The translations under genes and the position numbers were made by a program. A DNA stretch of 25,671 nt from NCBI GenBank assembly GCA_002363635.1, contig DEWM01000067.1:1-25671 (forward strand), read 5' to 3'. Numbering within the stretch: the first letter of the stretch is position 1; each line of letters starts with the position of its first letter. Shown piece by piece: positions 7,429 through 13,807 of the stretch. This DNA comes from Caryophanales bacterium UBA3210. GTDB lineage: Bacteria; Bacillota_I; Bacilli_A; RFN20; CAG-449. The notes under the pieces were generated by a model, which saw only the letters and a list, made by a program, of their open reading frames with translations, did not search any database and was not told the origin of the DNA.

Positions 7429-7497
7429 TGGGATAACTTTTCTGGAATATCAAAGACACATGTTGAAACTATCGCACTTTCGACACGTAAAAATTAA
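7429..7497 (+). pseudogene. Decayed gene 3' end (HVETIAL fragment), possibly from an RlmD/TrmA-type methyltransferase
   Basis: In one frame from the stop at 7426-7428 to the TAA at 7495-7497 the sequence reads 22 codons containing SKTHVETIALSTRKN. The HVET-x-x-L-L-S pattern close to a C terminus is characteristic of RlmD/TrmA-family RNA uracil-5-methyltransferases. The stop is followed within 3 nt by its own terminator-like hairpin, which fits an intact gene end whose body has gone. There is no start, no catalytic domain and no ribosome site. The family assignment rests on very few residues and is tentative. The same bases also lie in the direct repeats described separately. Confidence 0.35.
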
Positions 7498-7499
7498 TA

Positions 7500-7555
7500 A
7501 AAAACTGCAAAAATATGCAATTTTAGCCACGTTTTGCAGTTTTTCTTTGTTTTTT
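7500..7555 (+). terminator. Orphan terminator-like hairpin after the decayed gene end
   Basis: Thirteen pairs form between 7500-7512 (core AAAACTGCAAAA) and 7532-7544 (core TTTTGCAGTTTT), with a 19-nt loop and T-rich sequence to 7555. It sits 3 nt after the stop of the HVETIAL fragment. The toxin-antitoxin unit already has a terminator, so this one has no intact gene to serve. Confidence 0.55.
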
Positions 7556-7770
7556 AAGAGATCACTCCATATACATACAATGTCTTATGTACCTGAATAT
7601 GTGTTTTATCATAAGAAATAGGGGATGTTGACACTATAGGGCTTATAAAATGCTAAAAATGTAACTTGTTTAGTTGAACATTCATAATGAGGCAGAGACT
7701 ATAGAACTTAATTATTTAATTAAGCTTAATTTTTCAATTAAGGATTATGTTTAATTAGTCCAAGACCTTA

Positions 7771-7812
7771 TAGAAAAGTAAGTCACTTAAGTGTATAATT
7801 ACACTTAGGTGA
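7771..7812 (+). promoter_or_regulatory. dnaX operon promoter with a palindrome over the -10 box and ribosome site
   Basis: A -10 box TATAAT (7794-7799) lies 17 bp from a weak -35 box TAGAAA (7771-7776). The arms TCACTTAAGTGT (7783-7794) and ACACTTAGGTGA (7801-7812) pair over 12 positions (one G-U) around a 6-bp centre that holds most of the -10 box. The AGGTGA ribosome site (7807-7812) is the end of the 3' arm. The start point would be near 7806, giving a leader of only about 14 nt. The palindrome therefore more probably acts as DNA than as an RNA hairpin. Confidence 0.6.
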
Positions 7813-7819
7813 TTTTTTT

Positions 7820-9484
7820 ATGGCATACAAAGCATTATATAGAACTTATAGACCAACTACATTTGAAGAAGTATATGGTCAACAACACATTGTTAGAACA
7901 TTAAAGAACGCATTAAGCGAAAATAAAATTGCTCATGCATATCTTTTCTGTGGTCCTAGAGGTACTGGTAAAACTACAATGGCAAGACTCTTTGCAAAGG
8001 CATTAAATTGTGAAGAAGGTTTTGGCCATCAATGCAACAAATGTGAAAACTGCGTTGCAATCAGTGAAGGTACTCATCCAGACGTAATTGAAATCGATGC
8101 TGCATCAAATAGAGGTATAGATGATATTAGAGATATCATCGATAAAGTAAAATATGCACCTATTAAAGGTAAATATAAAGTTTACATTATCGACGAAGTT
8201 CATATGATGACTCCAGAAGCTTTCAACGCTCTACTTAAAACATTGGAAGAGCCACCTGCAAATGTCGTCTTCATTTTAGCGACAACTGAGCCATATAAAT
8301 TAATGCAAACTATTTTATCTCGTGTACAAAGATATGATTTTACTAAAGTCTCTAACAAAGATTTAATTAACAATCTTAAAAGAGTCTGTGATGCTGAAAA
8401 CATCAAATATGATGAAAAGGCACTCGAACTCATCGTCTCTTTATCAGATGGAGGTGTTCGTGACTCTTTATCAATGACCGACCAAGCTATCGCTTTCTCA
8501 GGAAACAACTTAACACTTGAAAATGTCACTGAACTATTTGGTTTATCCACATTAGAAGAAAAAGTTGATTTACTTACAAAAGTTTATAAAGGTCAAGTTC
8601 TTGAAGCAACTAAGAAATTAGATCAATTAGTAGACCATGGAGTAGATTTAAAAAGATTAACTCAAGATTTAATCGACATTGTTAAAGATTTATTAATTTT
8701 CAAAACTACTCACGATTATTCAATTTTAAGAGTAGTAGATAAAGCAACTGTCGATTCTCTTGATATTCCAAGAAAAACCTTATCAGACATGATTGATATT
8801 TTAATGAATGCATACGGTCAATATCGTACAGTTTCAAATATCAAATCATTACTTGAAATTAGTTTATTAAAGATTTCTTCTCTCTCTTTAGAAGAAGAAT
8901 CTCCAAAAGTTAAATATGTCGAAAAAGTTGTCGAAGTAGTTAAGCAAGAAGAGTCTCCAAAGGTACAAGTAAAACCTACTAATGTAGTAATCAATGCACC
9001 TTTACCAAATCCTGCACCTACTCCAAAAGTTGAAGAAAAGAAATTTGTTTCTTTATTCCCTGATATCAAACCTTTAGAAAATGAAGGTGAAGAATATATC
9101 TTATCAGAAGAAGATACAATCAACTTAATGCAACAAGGCAATAAAAAAGAAAAAGATTCAGTCACTAATAAATGGAATGAACTTGACCAATATTTAGATG
9201 ATGAAAATATTGGTAAATATGCAAATATCTTACTCAAATGTACTCCAACAATCATTTCAGAAAACGTCATAGTTCTTGGAGTAAATTTTGAAAGTTTTGC
9301 AAATAAAATTAGAATTAAAGCAAACCAAAAAGGTTTTACAGCATTATTAAAAAAGATTACTGGAAAAGATTACATCGTCCTTGTTTTATCTAACCAAGAA
9401 AGAGTAAATCGAGTCCAAAAATTCATCAATTTAAGACAAGCAGGAAAATTACCTGCTACTTACCCAATTGAAATTAAGTTCTAG
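7820..9484 (+). CDS. dnaX: DNA polymerase III subunits gamma/tau
   Basis: DnaX is the ATPase of the clamp loader that places the beta clamp on DNA and ties polymerases to the helicase. The 554-aa protein has Walker A GPRGTGKT (45-52), a four-cysteine zinc module (C64, C72, C75, C78), Walker B DEVH (125-128), NALLKTLEEPP, and a sensor/finger region SRVQ (167-170, commonly SRCQ). A long variable tau-like tail starts near 360, rich in Pro, Lys and Glu, with a final conserved-looking domain at about 450-554. AGGTGA lies 7 nt before the ATG. It opens a seven-gene plus-strand operon. I found no in-frame slippery heptamer to make a short gamma form. Confidence 0.97.
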   Translation: MAYKALYRTYRPTTFEEVYGQQHIVRTLKNALSENKIAHAYLFCGPRGTGKTTMARLFAKALNCEEGFGHQCNKCENCVAISEGTHPDVIEIDAASNRGIDDIRDIIDKVKYAPIKGKYKVYIIDEVHMMTPEAFNALLKTLEEPPANVVFILATTEPYKLMQTILSRVQRYDFTKVSNKDLINNLKRVCDAENIKYDEKALELIVSLSDGGVRDSLSMTDQAIAFSGNNLTLENVTELFGLSTLEEKVDLLTKVYKGQVLEATKKLDQLVDHGVDLKRLTQDLIDIVKDLLIFKTTHDYSILRVVDKATVDSLDIPRKTLSDMIDILMNAYGQYRTVSNIKSLLEISLLKISSLSLEEESPKVKYVEKVVEVVKQEESPKVQVKPTNVVINAPLPNPAPTPKVEEKKFVSLFPDIKPLENEGEEYILSEEDTINLMQQGNKKEKDSVTNKWNELDQYLDDENIGKYANILLKCTPTIISENVIVLGVNFESFANKIRIKANQKGFTALLKKITGKDYIVLVLSNQERVNRVQKFINLRQAGKLPATYPIEIKF

Positions 9485-9498
9485 GAGGAAATATAAAT

Positions 9499-9795
9499 AT
9501 GAACATGCAAGCAATGTTAATGCAAGCTCAAAAAATGCAAAGAGATATGCAAAAAGCTCAAAAACAATTAGAAGAAACATTATTCGAGCTTGAATCTGCA
9601 GGAGGAGCAATCAAAATCTCTTACTACGGAAATAGAAAGATTGAAAAAATCGACATCGATGAAGATGCTTTAGACGATAAAGAAATGTTAGAAGATATGC
9701 TTAAAATCGCTATCAACGAAGTAAATGACAGAGTTTATGAAGCAGAACAAGCTATCCAAAATAAATTCACAAAAGGTATGAAGATGCCTTTCTAA
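9499..9795 (+). CDS. ybaB: YbaB/EbfC nucleoid-associated protein
   Basis: YbaB/EbfC proteins are small dimeric DNA-binding proteins of the nucleoid, almost always encoded between dnaX and recR. The 98-aa product has the typical MNMQAMLMQAQKMQRDMQKAQKQL amphipathic N terminus, a short strand region with GGAIKISYYGNRKIEKIDID, the DDKEMLEDMLKIAINEV helix, and a C-terminal KGMKMPF. Length and placement fit the family. AGGAGGAA lies 9-16 nt before the ATG and overlaps the dnaX stop. Confidence 0.95.
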   Translation: MNMQAMLMQAQKMQRDMQKAQKQLEETLFELESAGGAIKISYYGNRKIEKIDIDEDALDDKEMLEDMLKIAINEVNDRVYEAEQAIQNKFTKGMKMPF

Positions 9796-9804
9796 TATTT
9801 AGTT

Positions 9805-10410
9805 ATGGAACAGTTTGATACTATTGAACAATTAATTAATGCTTTTAGAAAATTACCAGGTGTAGGAGTCAAATCTGCAGAACGTATGGCGTATCAAATG
9901 CTAGATTCTAAAAAAGAAACTAGAGATGAAATGATTGAAGCGTTACGTTCAATTGAAACAATTACTAAATGCCCTACATGTGGTTCATATCAAGAAAATG
10001 GAATTTGTCCATTCTGTAATGATGAGTCTAGAAGTGATGAAACTATTGTCGTTACATCTTTCTTTAAAGATGCTTTAGCATTTGAAAAATTAAAAACATA
10101 TCATGGTTTATACCACATTTTAAACGGTTCTATTTCTCCTTCAAAAGGAGTAGGCGTTAACGATATTAACATTCCTTCTCTATTTGAAAGATTAAAAGGT
10201 AGTAACACTAAAGAAGTAATTCTTGCTACTAACCCAACTCTTGAAGGTGAAACAACTGCTTTATATATTTCAAAATTACTTGAGAAATATCCACAAATTA
10301 AAGTCACTAGATTAGCATATGGTCTACCTATGGGTGCCCAGCTTGACTATGCTGACGAATTAACTCTAACTAAAGCCCTAGAAGGTAGAAGTGAAATCAG
10401 AAAGGACTAA
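9805..10410 (+). CDS. recR: Recombination mediator RecR
   Basis: RecR forms ring-shaped complexes with RecO/RecF and loads RecA at gaps and stalled forks. The 201-aa product has a helix-hairpin-helix region KLPGVGVKSAERMA (17-30), a zinc finger (C56, C59, C68, C71), and a Toprim domain with VVTSFFKDALAFEK, GLYHILNGSISPSKG and ILATNPTLEGETTALY. It ends with YADELTLTKALEGR. The first Toprim segment lacks an acidic residue where relatives vary (B. subtilis has VVQDPKD), so this alone does not imply loss of function. No strong ribosome site is seen in the 9 nt after ybaB, so coupling is likely. Confidence 0.97.
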   Translation: MEQFDTIEQLINAFRKLPGVGVKSAERMAYQMLDSKKETRDEMIEALRSIETITKCPTCGSYQENGICPFCNDESRSDETIVVTSFFKDALAFEKLKTYHGLYHILNGSISPSKGVGVNDINIPSLFERLKGSNTKEVILATNPTLEGETTALYISKLLEKYPQIKVTRLAYGLPMGAQLDYADELTLTKALEGRSEIRKD

Positions 10411-10414
10411 TATA

Positions 10415-11047
10415 ATGTCAAAAGGATTATTTATTACTTTAGAAGGACCTGAAGGATCAGGTAAATCATCTGCAATCAAAATTGTTGTAGAAAAATTAAA
10501 AGCTCTTGGATACGAAATCGTCATGACTCGTGAACCAGGAGGAACACCAATTTCCGAGCAGATTAGAAACGTCATCTTAGACAACAATAATACAGAAGAA
10601 GATCCTCGTACTGAAGCATTATTATATGCAGCATCAAGAAGACAACACTTAGTAGAAAAGATTTGGCCTGCAATTAATGAAGGCAAAATCGTCATTTGCG
10701 ATAGATATTTAGATTCTTCTTTAGCGTATCAAGGACACGCTAGAGGACTTGGCATCGATAACATTTTAAAAGTTAACGAATACGCTACAGAAGGTACATT
10801 CCCTGATTTAACTTTATTATTTGATATTGAACCAGAAATCGGCTTTGAAAGAATTAATAAAAACAAAGATCGTGAAGTTAATAGATTAGATAAAGAAGCT
10901 CTCTCTTTCCATCACAAAGTAAGAGAAGGATATCTATTATTATCTAAACGTTTCTCTGATAGATATGAAGTAATTGATGCTTCAAAAGACTTAGACACAG
11001 TCGTAAATAATGTCTATAACGTAATTTTAAAAAGATTAGGAAAATAA
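10415..11047 (+). CDS. tmk: Thymidylate kinase
   Basis: Tmk phosphorylates dTMP to dTDP for dTTP synthesis. The 210-aa product has the P-loop GPEGSGKS (11-18), REPGGTP (39-45), and CDRYLDSSLAYQGHARG with the DRY motif at 96-98, followed by a lid region with basic residues. A longer reading from a GTG at 10391 would overlap recR. I prefer the ATG at 10415, which has AAAGGA about 9 nt upstream and puts MSKGLFITLEG at the N terminus, as in the family. In B. subtilis tmk is in the same neighbourhood but separated from recR by other genes, so this operon is a compacted version. Confidence 0.96.
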   Translation: MSKGLFITLEGPEGSGKSSAIKIVVEKLKALGYEIVMTREPGGTPISEQIRNVILDNNNTEEDPRTEALLYAASRRQHLVEKIWPAINEGKIVICDRYLDSSLAYQGHARGLGIDNILKVNEYATEGTFPDLTLLFDIEPEIGFERINKNKDREVNRLDKEALSFHHKVREGYLLLSKRFSDRYEVIDASKDLDTVVNNVYNVILKRLGK

Positions 11048-12034
11048 ATGGAATTTAAAGAATATCTCAAAACTAAACAAAAATTTGTCTACAACACTTT
11101 TAAAAATGCTTTATCTTTAAATAGATTATCTCAAGCATATTTAATTAAAGGTGGAGATGGTGCACCAGTCCTTGAGACTGCTCTTTTCCTTGCAAAATCT
11201 TTAGTTTGTGAAGAAGGAAGTGACCTTGCGGACAACACTTGTTTAAACTGTATTAGATTTGATGAAGGTAATTACAGTGATTTTATGTTAATTGATGGTA
11301 AAAAACAAACTATCAAAGTAGGAGACATTGAAGCACTTGAAGAATTCTTATCTTCTTCATCTATGGAAAAAGCTGGTAAAAAAATATATATTATCAACTG
11401 TTTTGAGAATTCAAATAAAGAAGCAGTAAATGCTCTACTTAAAACTCTAGAAGAACCTGCTCCTAACGTCCACGCTTTTATTACTACTGAAAATGAAGCT
11501 AAGCTTCTTCCTACTATCATCTCTCGTTGCCAAGTATTAAATTTATTACCAGGCTCAAAAGATTTAGTAGTAGAAGATGTAATAAATAAAGGTGTAGAAA
11601 AAGAAGATGCAGAAATACTTTCTTCTTTATATTCAAATGAAGAAGCAATTTTAAATAACATCAACGATGATACATATAAAACTTGTAAAAAATGTTTATT
11701 AAAAACTATCGATGAATTACAAGTTAGTTCATCTAGAGCATTATACAGTCTTCAAGCAGAAATAGAAAAAGATATCAACACTAAAGAAACATTAAGAATG
11801 TACTTAGATTTATTAAGTGTTCTATTTAAAGATTTAGTTTCTTTAGAAGCTTCTTCCTCTTTATTACTAGAAAGTAAAAAAGAAGAATTAAAATTAATCT
11901 CAAAAAATATTAAAAATTCAGAAAAGATATATCTAGAAATCGTCTTAACAAGAGGTAAGATTGAAGAAAATATCTCTACTGCATTAATCTTAGAACATAT
12001 ATTCATCTACATTATTAAAGAAGGAGGTAAATAA
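11048..12034 (+). CDS. holB: DNA polymerase III subunit delta prime
   Basis: Delta prime is the rigid stator of the clamp loader and works with DnaX and delta. The 328-aa protein resembles DnaX over its first 170 residues but has a degenerate P-loop (GGDGAPVLE, 35-43), so it should not hydrolyse ATP. It keeps NALLKTLEEPAPNV (128-141) and the SRCQ motif (159-162) that supplies the arginine finger. Only three of the four zinc cysteines are clear (C54, C65, C68; a Phe is found where the fourth is expected). The ATG directly follows the tmk stop codon. The C-terminal half is the poorly conserved collar domain. Confidence 0.93.
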   Translation: MEFKEYLKTKQKFVYNTFKNALSLNRLSQAYLIKGGDGAPVLETALFLAKSLVCEEGSDLADNTCLNCIRFDEGNYSDFMLIDGKKQTIKVGDIEALEEFLSSSSMEKAGKKIYIINCFENSNKEAVNALLKTLEEPAPNVHAFITTENEAKLLPTIISRCQVLNLLPGSKDLVVEDVINKGVEKEDAEILSSLYSNEEAILNNINDDTYKTCKKCLLKTIDELQVSSSRALYSLQAEIEKDINTKETLRMYLDLLSVLFKDLVSLEASSSLLLESKKEELKLISKNIKNSEKIYLEIVLTRGKIEENISTALILEHIFIYIIKEGGK

Positions 12035-12035
12035 C

Positions 12036-12938
12036 ATGGCAGAAAAAATATTATTTCCAGTAAGAATTCTATCTTTAAATAGAACATTCTTTTTCATCGC
12101 TGAAAAAGACGAATTTAAAGTTGGAGATCTAGCAATTTGTGAAACTACTAGAGGAAGAGAACTCGGAGAAATTACTGGTCCTTCTATTAAAAAAGAAGTA
12201 GAAAACGAACAAGAATTTCCTACTATCGTTACTAAAGGTGATAAAAACGATTTAATTATCTATAACAAGAATATTGAACTTGGAGAACAGGCAAAAAAAG
12301 CATGTCAAGAATGTGCAGATAAATTAAATCTTGATATGAAAGTAGTCTCTGCAGATTACACCTTAGATCAAACAAAAGTCACTATTTATTATTTATCAGA
12401 TTCTCGTGTTGATTTTAGGGAATTATTAAAAGACCTTGCAAACGTCTTACACTGCCGTCTTGATTTAAGACAAATTGGTACAAGAGACAAAGCAAAAATG
12501 GTCGGAGGCATTGGTATCTGTGGTCTTAAACTTTGCTGTGCTTCATTCTTAAATGAATTCGATGGTATTTCAATTACTATGGCAAAGAACCAGATGCTTG
12601 CATTAAATATTCCTAAATTATCCGGTCACTGTGGAAAACTTATTTGCTGTTTAAAATTTGAAAATGATGCATACACAGAACTTCAAAAAGACCTCCCACG
12701 TATTGGAGCCCACGTCCGTTACGAAGGTGGTATTTATAAAATCACTTCAATGAACGTCATCACTAAAATGATTAGAATTGAAAATAAAGAAAACATTCAA
12801 GTTTTACCATATAAAGATATTCAAGATTCAATCTTAACAAAAGAAGAATTTGCAAAAATCAATCAGCTTAGACAACAGTCTTTCCAGCAAAAAGCTAACG
12901 ATTCAAAAAAGGATGTAAATAAAGATGCAAAGGATTAA
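12036..12938 (+). CDS. ricT: PSP1-domain protein RicT (YaaT)
   Basis: In B. subtilis RicT forms the Y-complex with RicA and RicF, carries Fe-S clusters and helps RNase Y process transcripts. The 300-aa product has the PSP1 core: LHCRLDLRQIGTRDKAKMVGG near 138-158, then a cysteine-rich stretch with C162, C167, C168, C199, C204 and C205 (GICGLKLCC and GHCGKLICC), the presumed cluster ligands. It starts 1 nt after the holB stop, with AAGGAGG inside the end of holB. The holB-ricT-rsmI order matches B. subtilis, except that yabA and the intervening small genes are absent. RicA and RicF are not in the window. Confidence 0.93.
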   Translation: MAEKILFPVRILSLNRTFFFIAEKDEFKVGDLAICETTRGRELGEITGPSIKKEVENEQEFPTIVTKGDKNDLIIYNKNIELGEQAKKACQECADKLNLDMKVVSADYTLDQTKVTIYYLSDSRVDFRELLKDLANVLHCRLDLRQIGTRDKAKMVGGIGICGLKLCCASFLNEFDGISITMAKNQMLALNIPKLSGHCGKLICCLKFENDAYTELQKDLPRIGAHVRYEGGIYKITSMNVITKMIRIENKENIQVLPYKDIQDSILTKEEFAKINQLRQQSFQQKANDSKKDVNKDAKD

Positions 12939-13773
12939 AAGTTTTGAACGTGACGCAATATTATATGTAATTGCAACACCTATTGGTAACTTAAAAGAAT
13001 TCTCTCCACGTGCAAAAGAAGCAATTTCTGAAGCAGATTATGTTGCAAGTGAAGACACAAGAACCACTGCTCAGCTCTTAAGTAATTTTGGTTTATCTAA
13101 ACCTTCTATTTCTTATCACGAGCATAATGAACAAGAAGCTTCAGTTAAAATCATTTCTTTACTTGAACAAGGCAAAAAAATTGCCTTAACTTCTGATGCA
13201 GGATATCCTGGTATTTCTGATCCTGGTTCAATTCTAATTAAACACTGTATTGAACACGATATTCCAGTTTCTATTATCAACGGATCTAATGCATTTATCC
13301 CTGCACTTGTCGGTTCTGGACTTGATACTACTCATTTCTATTTCCACGGTTTCTTAGATTCTAGAAATTCATTAAAAAGAAAAGAATTAGAACTCCAAAA
13401 GAATAGAAAAGAAACAATGATTTTCTATGAATCACCTCATAGAATTATTGAAACATTAACTGATATGTATGAAATTCTCGGAGATAGACAAGTATCACTT
13501 GCTAGAGAAATTACAAAATTACATGAAGAATATATTCGTGGTAAATTAAGTGAATTAAAAGATATCGACCCAACCACATTAAAAGGTGAAATGGTTGTCG
13601 TAGTTGAAGGAAATAAAGAAATCAAAGTTCTTTCTGAAGATGATGTAATTAATATTATTAAAGAAGAACTTGCCTCTGGTAAATCAAAAAAAGACGTTAT
13701 CAAAGAAGTAACAGAACAATATTCTTTAAAGAAGAATTATGTCTACGCTTTAGTAAATTCAATTAAAGGCTAA
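12925..13773 (+). CDS. rsmI: 16S rRNA (cytidine1402-2'-O)-methyltransferase
   Basis: RsmI methylates the 2'-O of C1402 in the decoding centre of 16S rRNA using S-adenosylmethionine. The 282-aa protein has the tetrapyrrole-methylase-like fold motifs YVIATPIGNL (14-23), ASEDTRTT (41-48), SYHEHNE, and LTSDAGYPGISDPG (88-101). The start lies within the last 14 nt of ricT, after an AAAGGATG ribosome site, and the N-terminal MQRIKSF is like that of many RsmI proteins. It is the last gene of the dnaX operon, which ends at the terminator shared with the convergent yfhO-like gene. Confidence 0.96.
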   Translation: MQRIKSFERDAILYVIATPIGNLKEFSPRAKEAISEADYVASEDTRTTAQLLSNFGLSKPSISYHEHNEQEASVKIISLLEQGKKIALTSDAGYPGISDPGSILIKHCIEHDIPVSIINGSNAFIPALVGSGLDTTHFYFHGFLDSRNSLKRKELELQKNRKETMIFYESPHRIIETLTDMYEILGDRQVSLAREITKLHEEYIRGKLSELKDIDPTTLKGEMVVVVEGNKEIKVLSEDDVINIIKEELASGKSKKDVIKEVTEQYSLKKNYVYALVNSIKG

Positions 13774-13776
13774 AAA

Positions 13777-13807
13777 CTACTACACATCAAAGTGTAGTAG
13801 CTTTTTT
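13777..13807. terminator. Bidirectional terminator between rsmI and the yfhO-like gene
   Basis: CTACTACAC (13777-13785) pairs perfectly with GTGTAGTAG (13792-13800) across a 6-nt loop. Seven T residues follow on the plus strand (13802-13808), and five A residues precede it, which read as U residues on the minus strand. The stop codon of the minus-strand gene (13787-13789) is inside the loop, so its final codons form one arm. Confidence 0.85.

Larger units (their letters stand above)
7427..7819. repeat. Gene-free scar with three imperfect 20-bp direct repeats
   Basis: No convincing gene lies here. Copy 1, TGTTGAAACTATCGCACTTT (7461-7480), and copy 2, TGTTGACACTATAGGGCTTA (7626-7645), match at 15 of 20 positions. 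Copy 3, GAGACTATAGAACTTA (about 7695-7710), matches copy 2 at 13 of 16. In one frame each copy encodes a variant of V/A-E/D-T-I-x-L (HVETIAL, DVDTIGL, EAETIEL), followed by a stop after 3 to about 15 more codons. A 14-bp palindrome AATTAAGCTTAATT is centred near 7725. No transposase reading frame or clean terminal inverted repeats were seen. The block may be a decayed tandem of gene ends or a recombination site. Confidence 0.4.

Noticed and set aside
7460..7621. A 53-codon open frame starting at an ATG in the gene-free stretch, ending in YVFYHKK
   Set aside because: No ribosome site. It spans the orphan terminator hairpin and overlaps the HVETIAL fragment in another frame, and the product resembles nothing I recognise.
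7560..7819. Possible signal recognition particle RNA or tRNA upstream of dnaX, as in B. subtilis
   Set aside because: The conserved GGAAGGAAGCAG-type loop of SRP RNA is absent, and no cloverleaf could be formed.
7427..7819. Insertion sequence or transposase remnant
   Set aside because: No terminal inverted repeats, target duplication or transposase-like reading frame of useful length were found on either strand.
9125..9170. A-rich tract in dnaX as a programmed frameshift or slippage site for a short gamma form
   Set aside because: The AAAAAAG heptamer is not in the A-AAA-AAG phase needed for -1 slippage, the A-run is only six long, and no stimulatory hairpin follows.
9805..10410. RecR judged defective because the first Toprim segment lacks a glutamate
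   Set aside because: B. subtilis RecR also lacks it at this place, and all other signature motifs are present.
10391..10414. Upstream GTG start for tmk
   Set aside because: It overlaps recR and has no ribosome site. The ATG at 10415 has AAAGGA and gives the family's N terminus.
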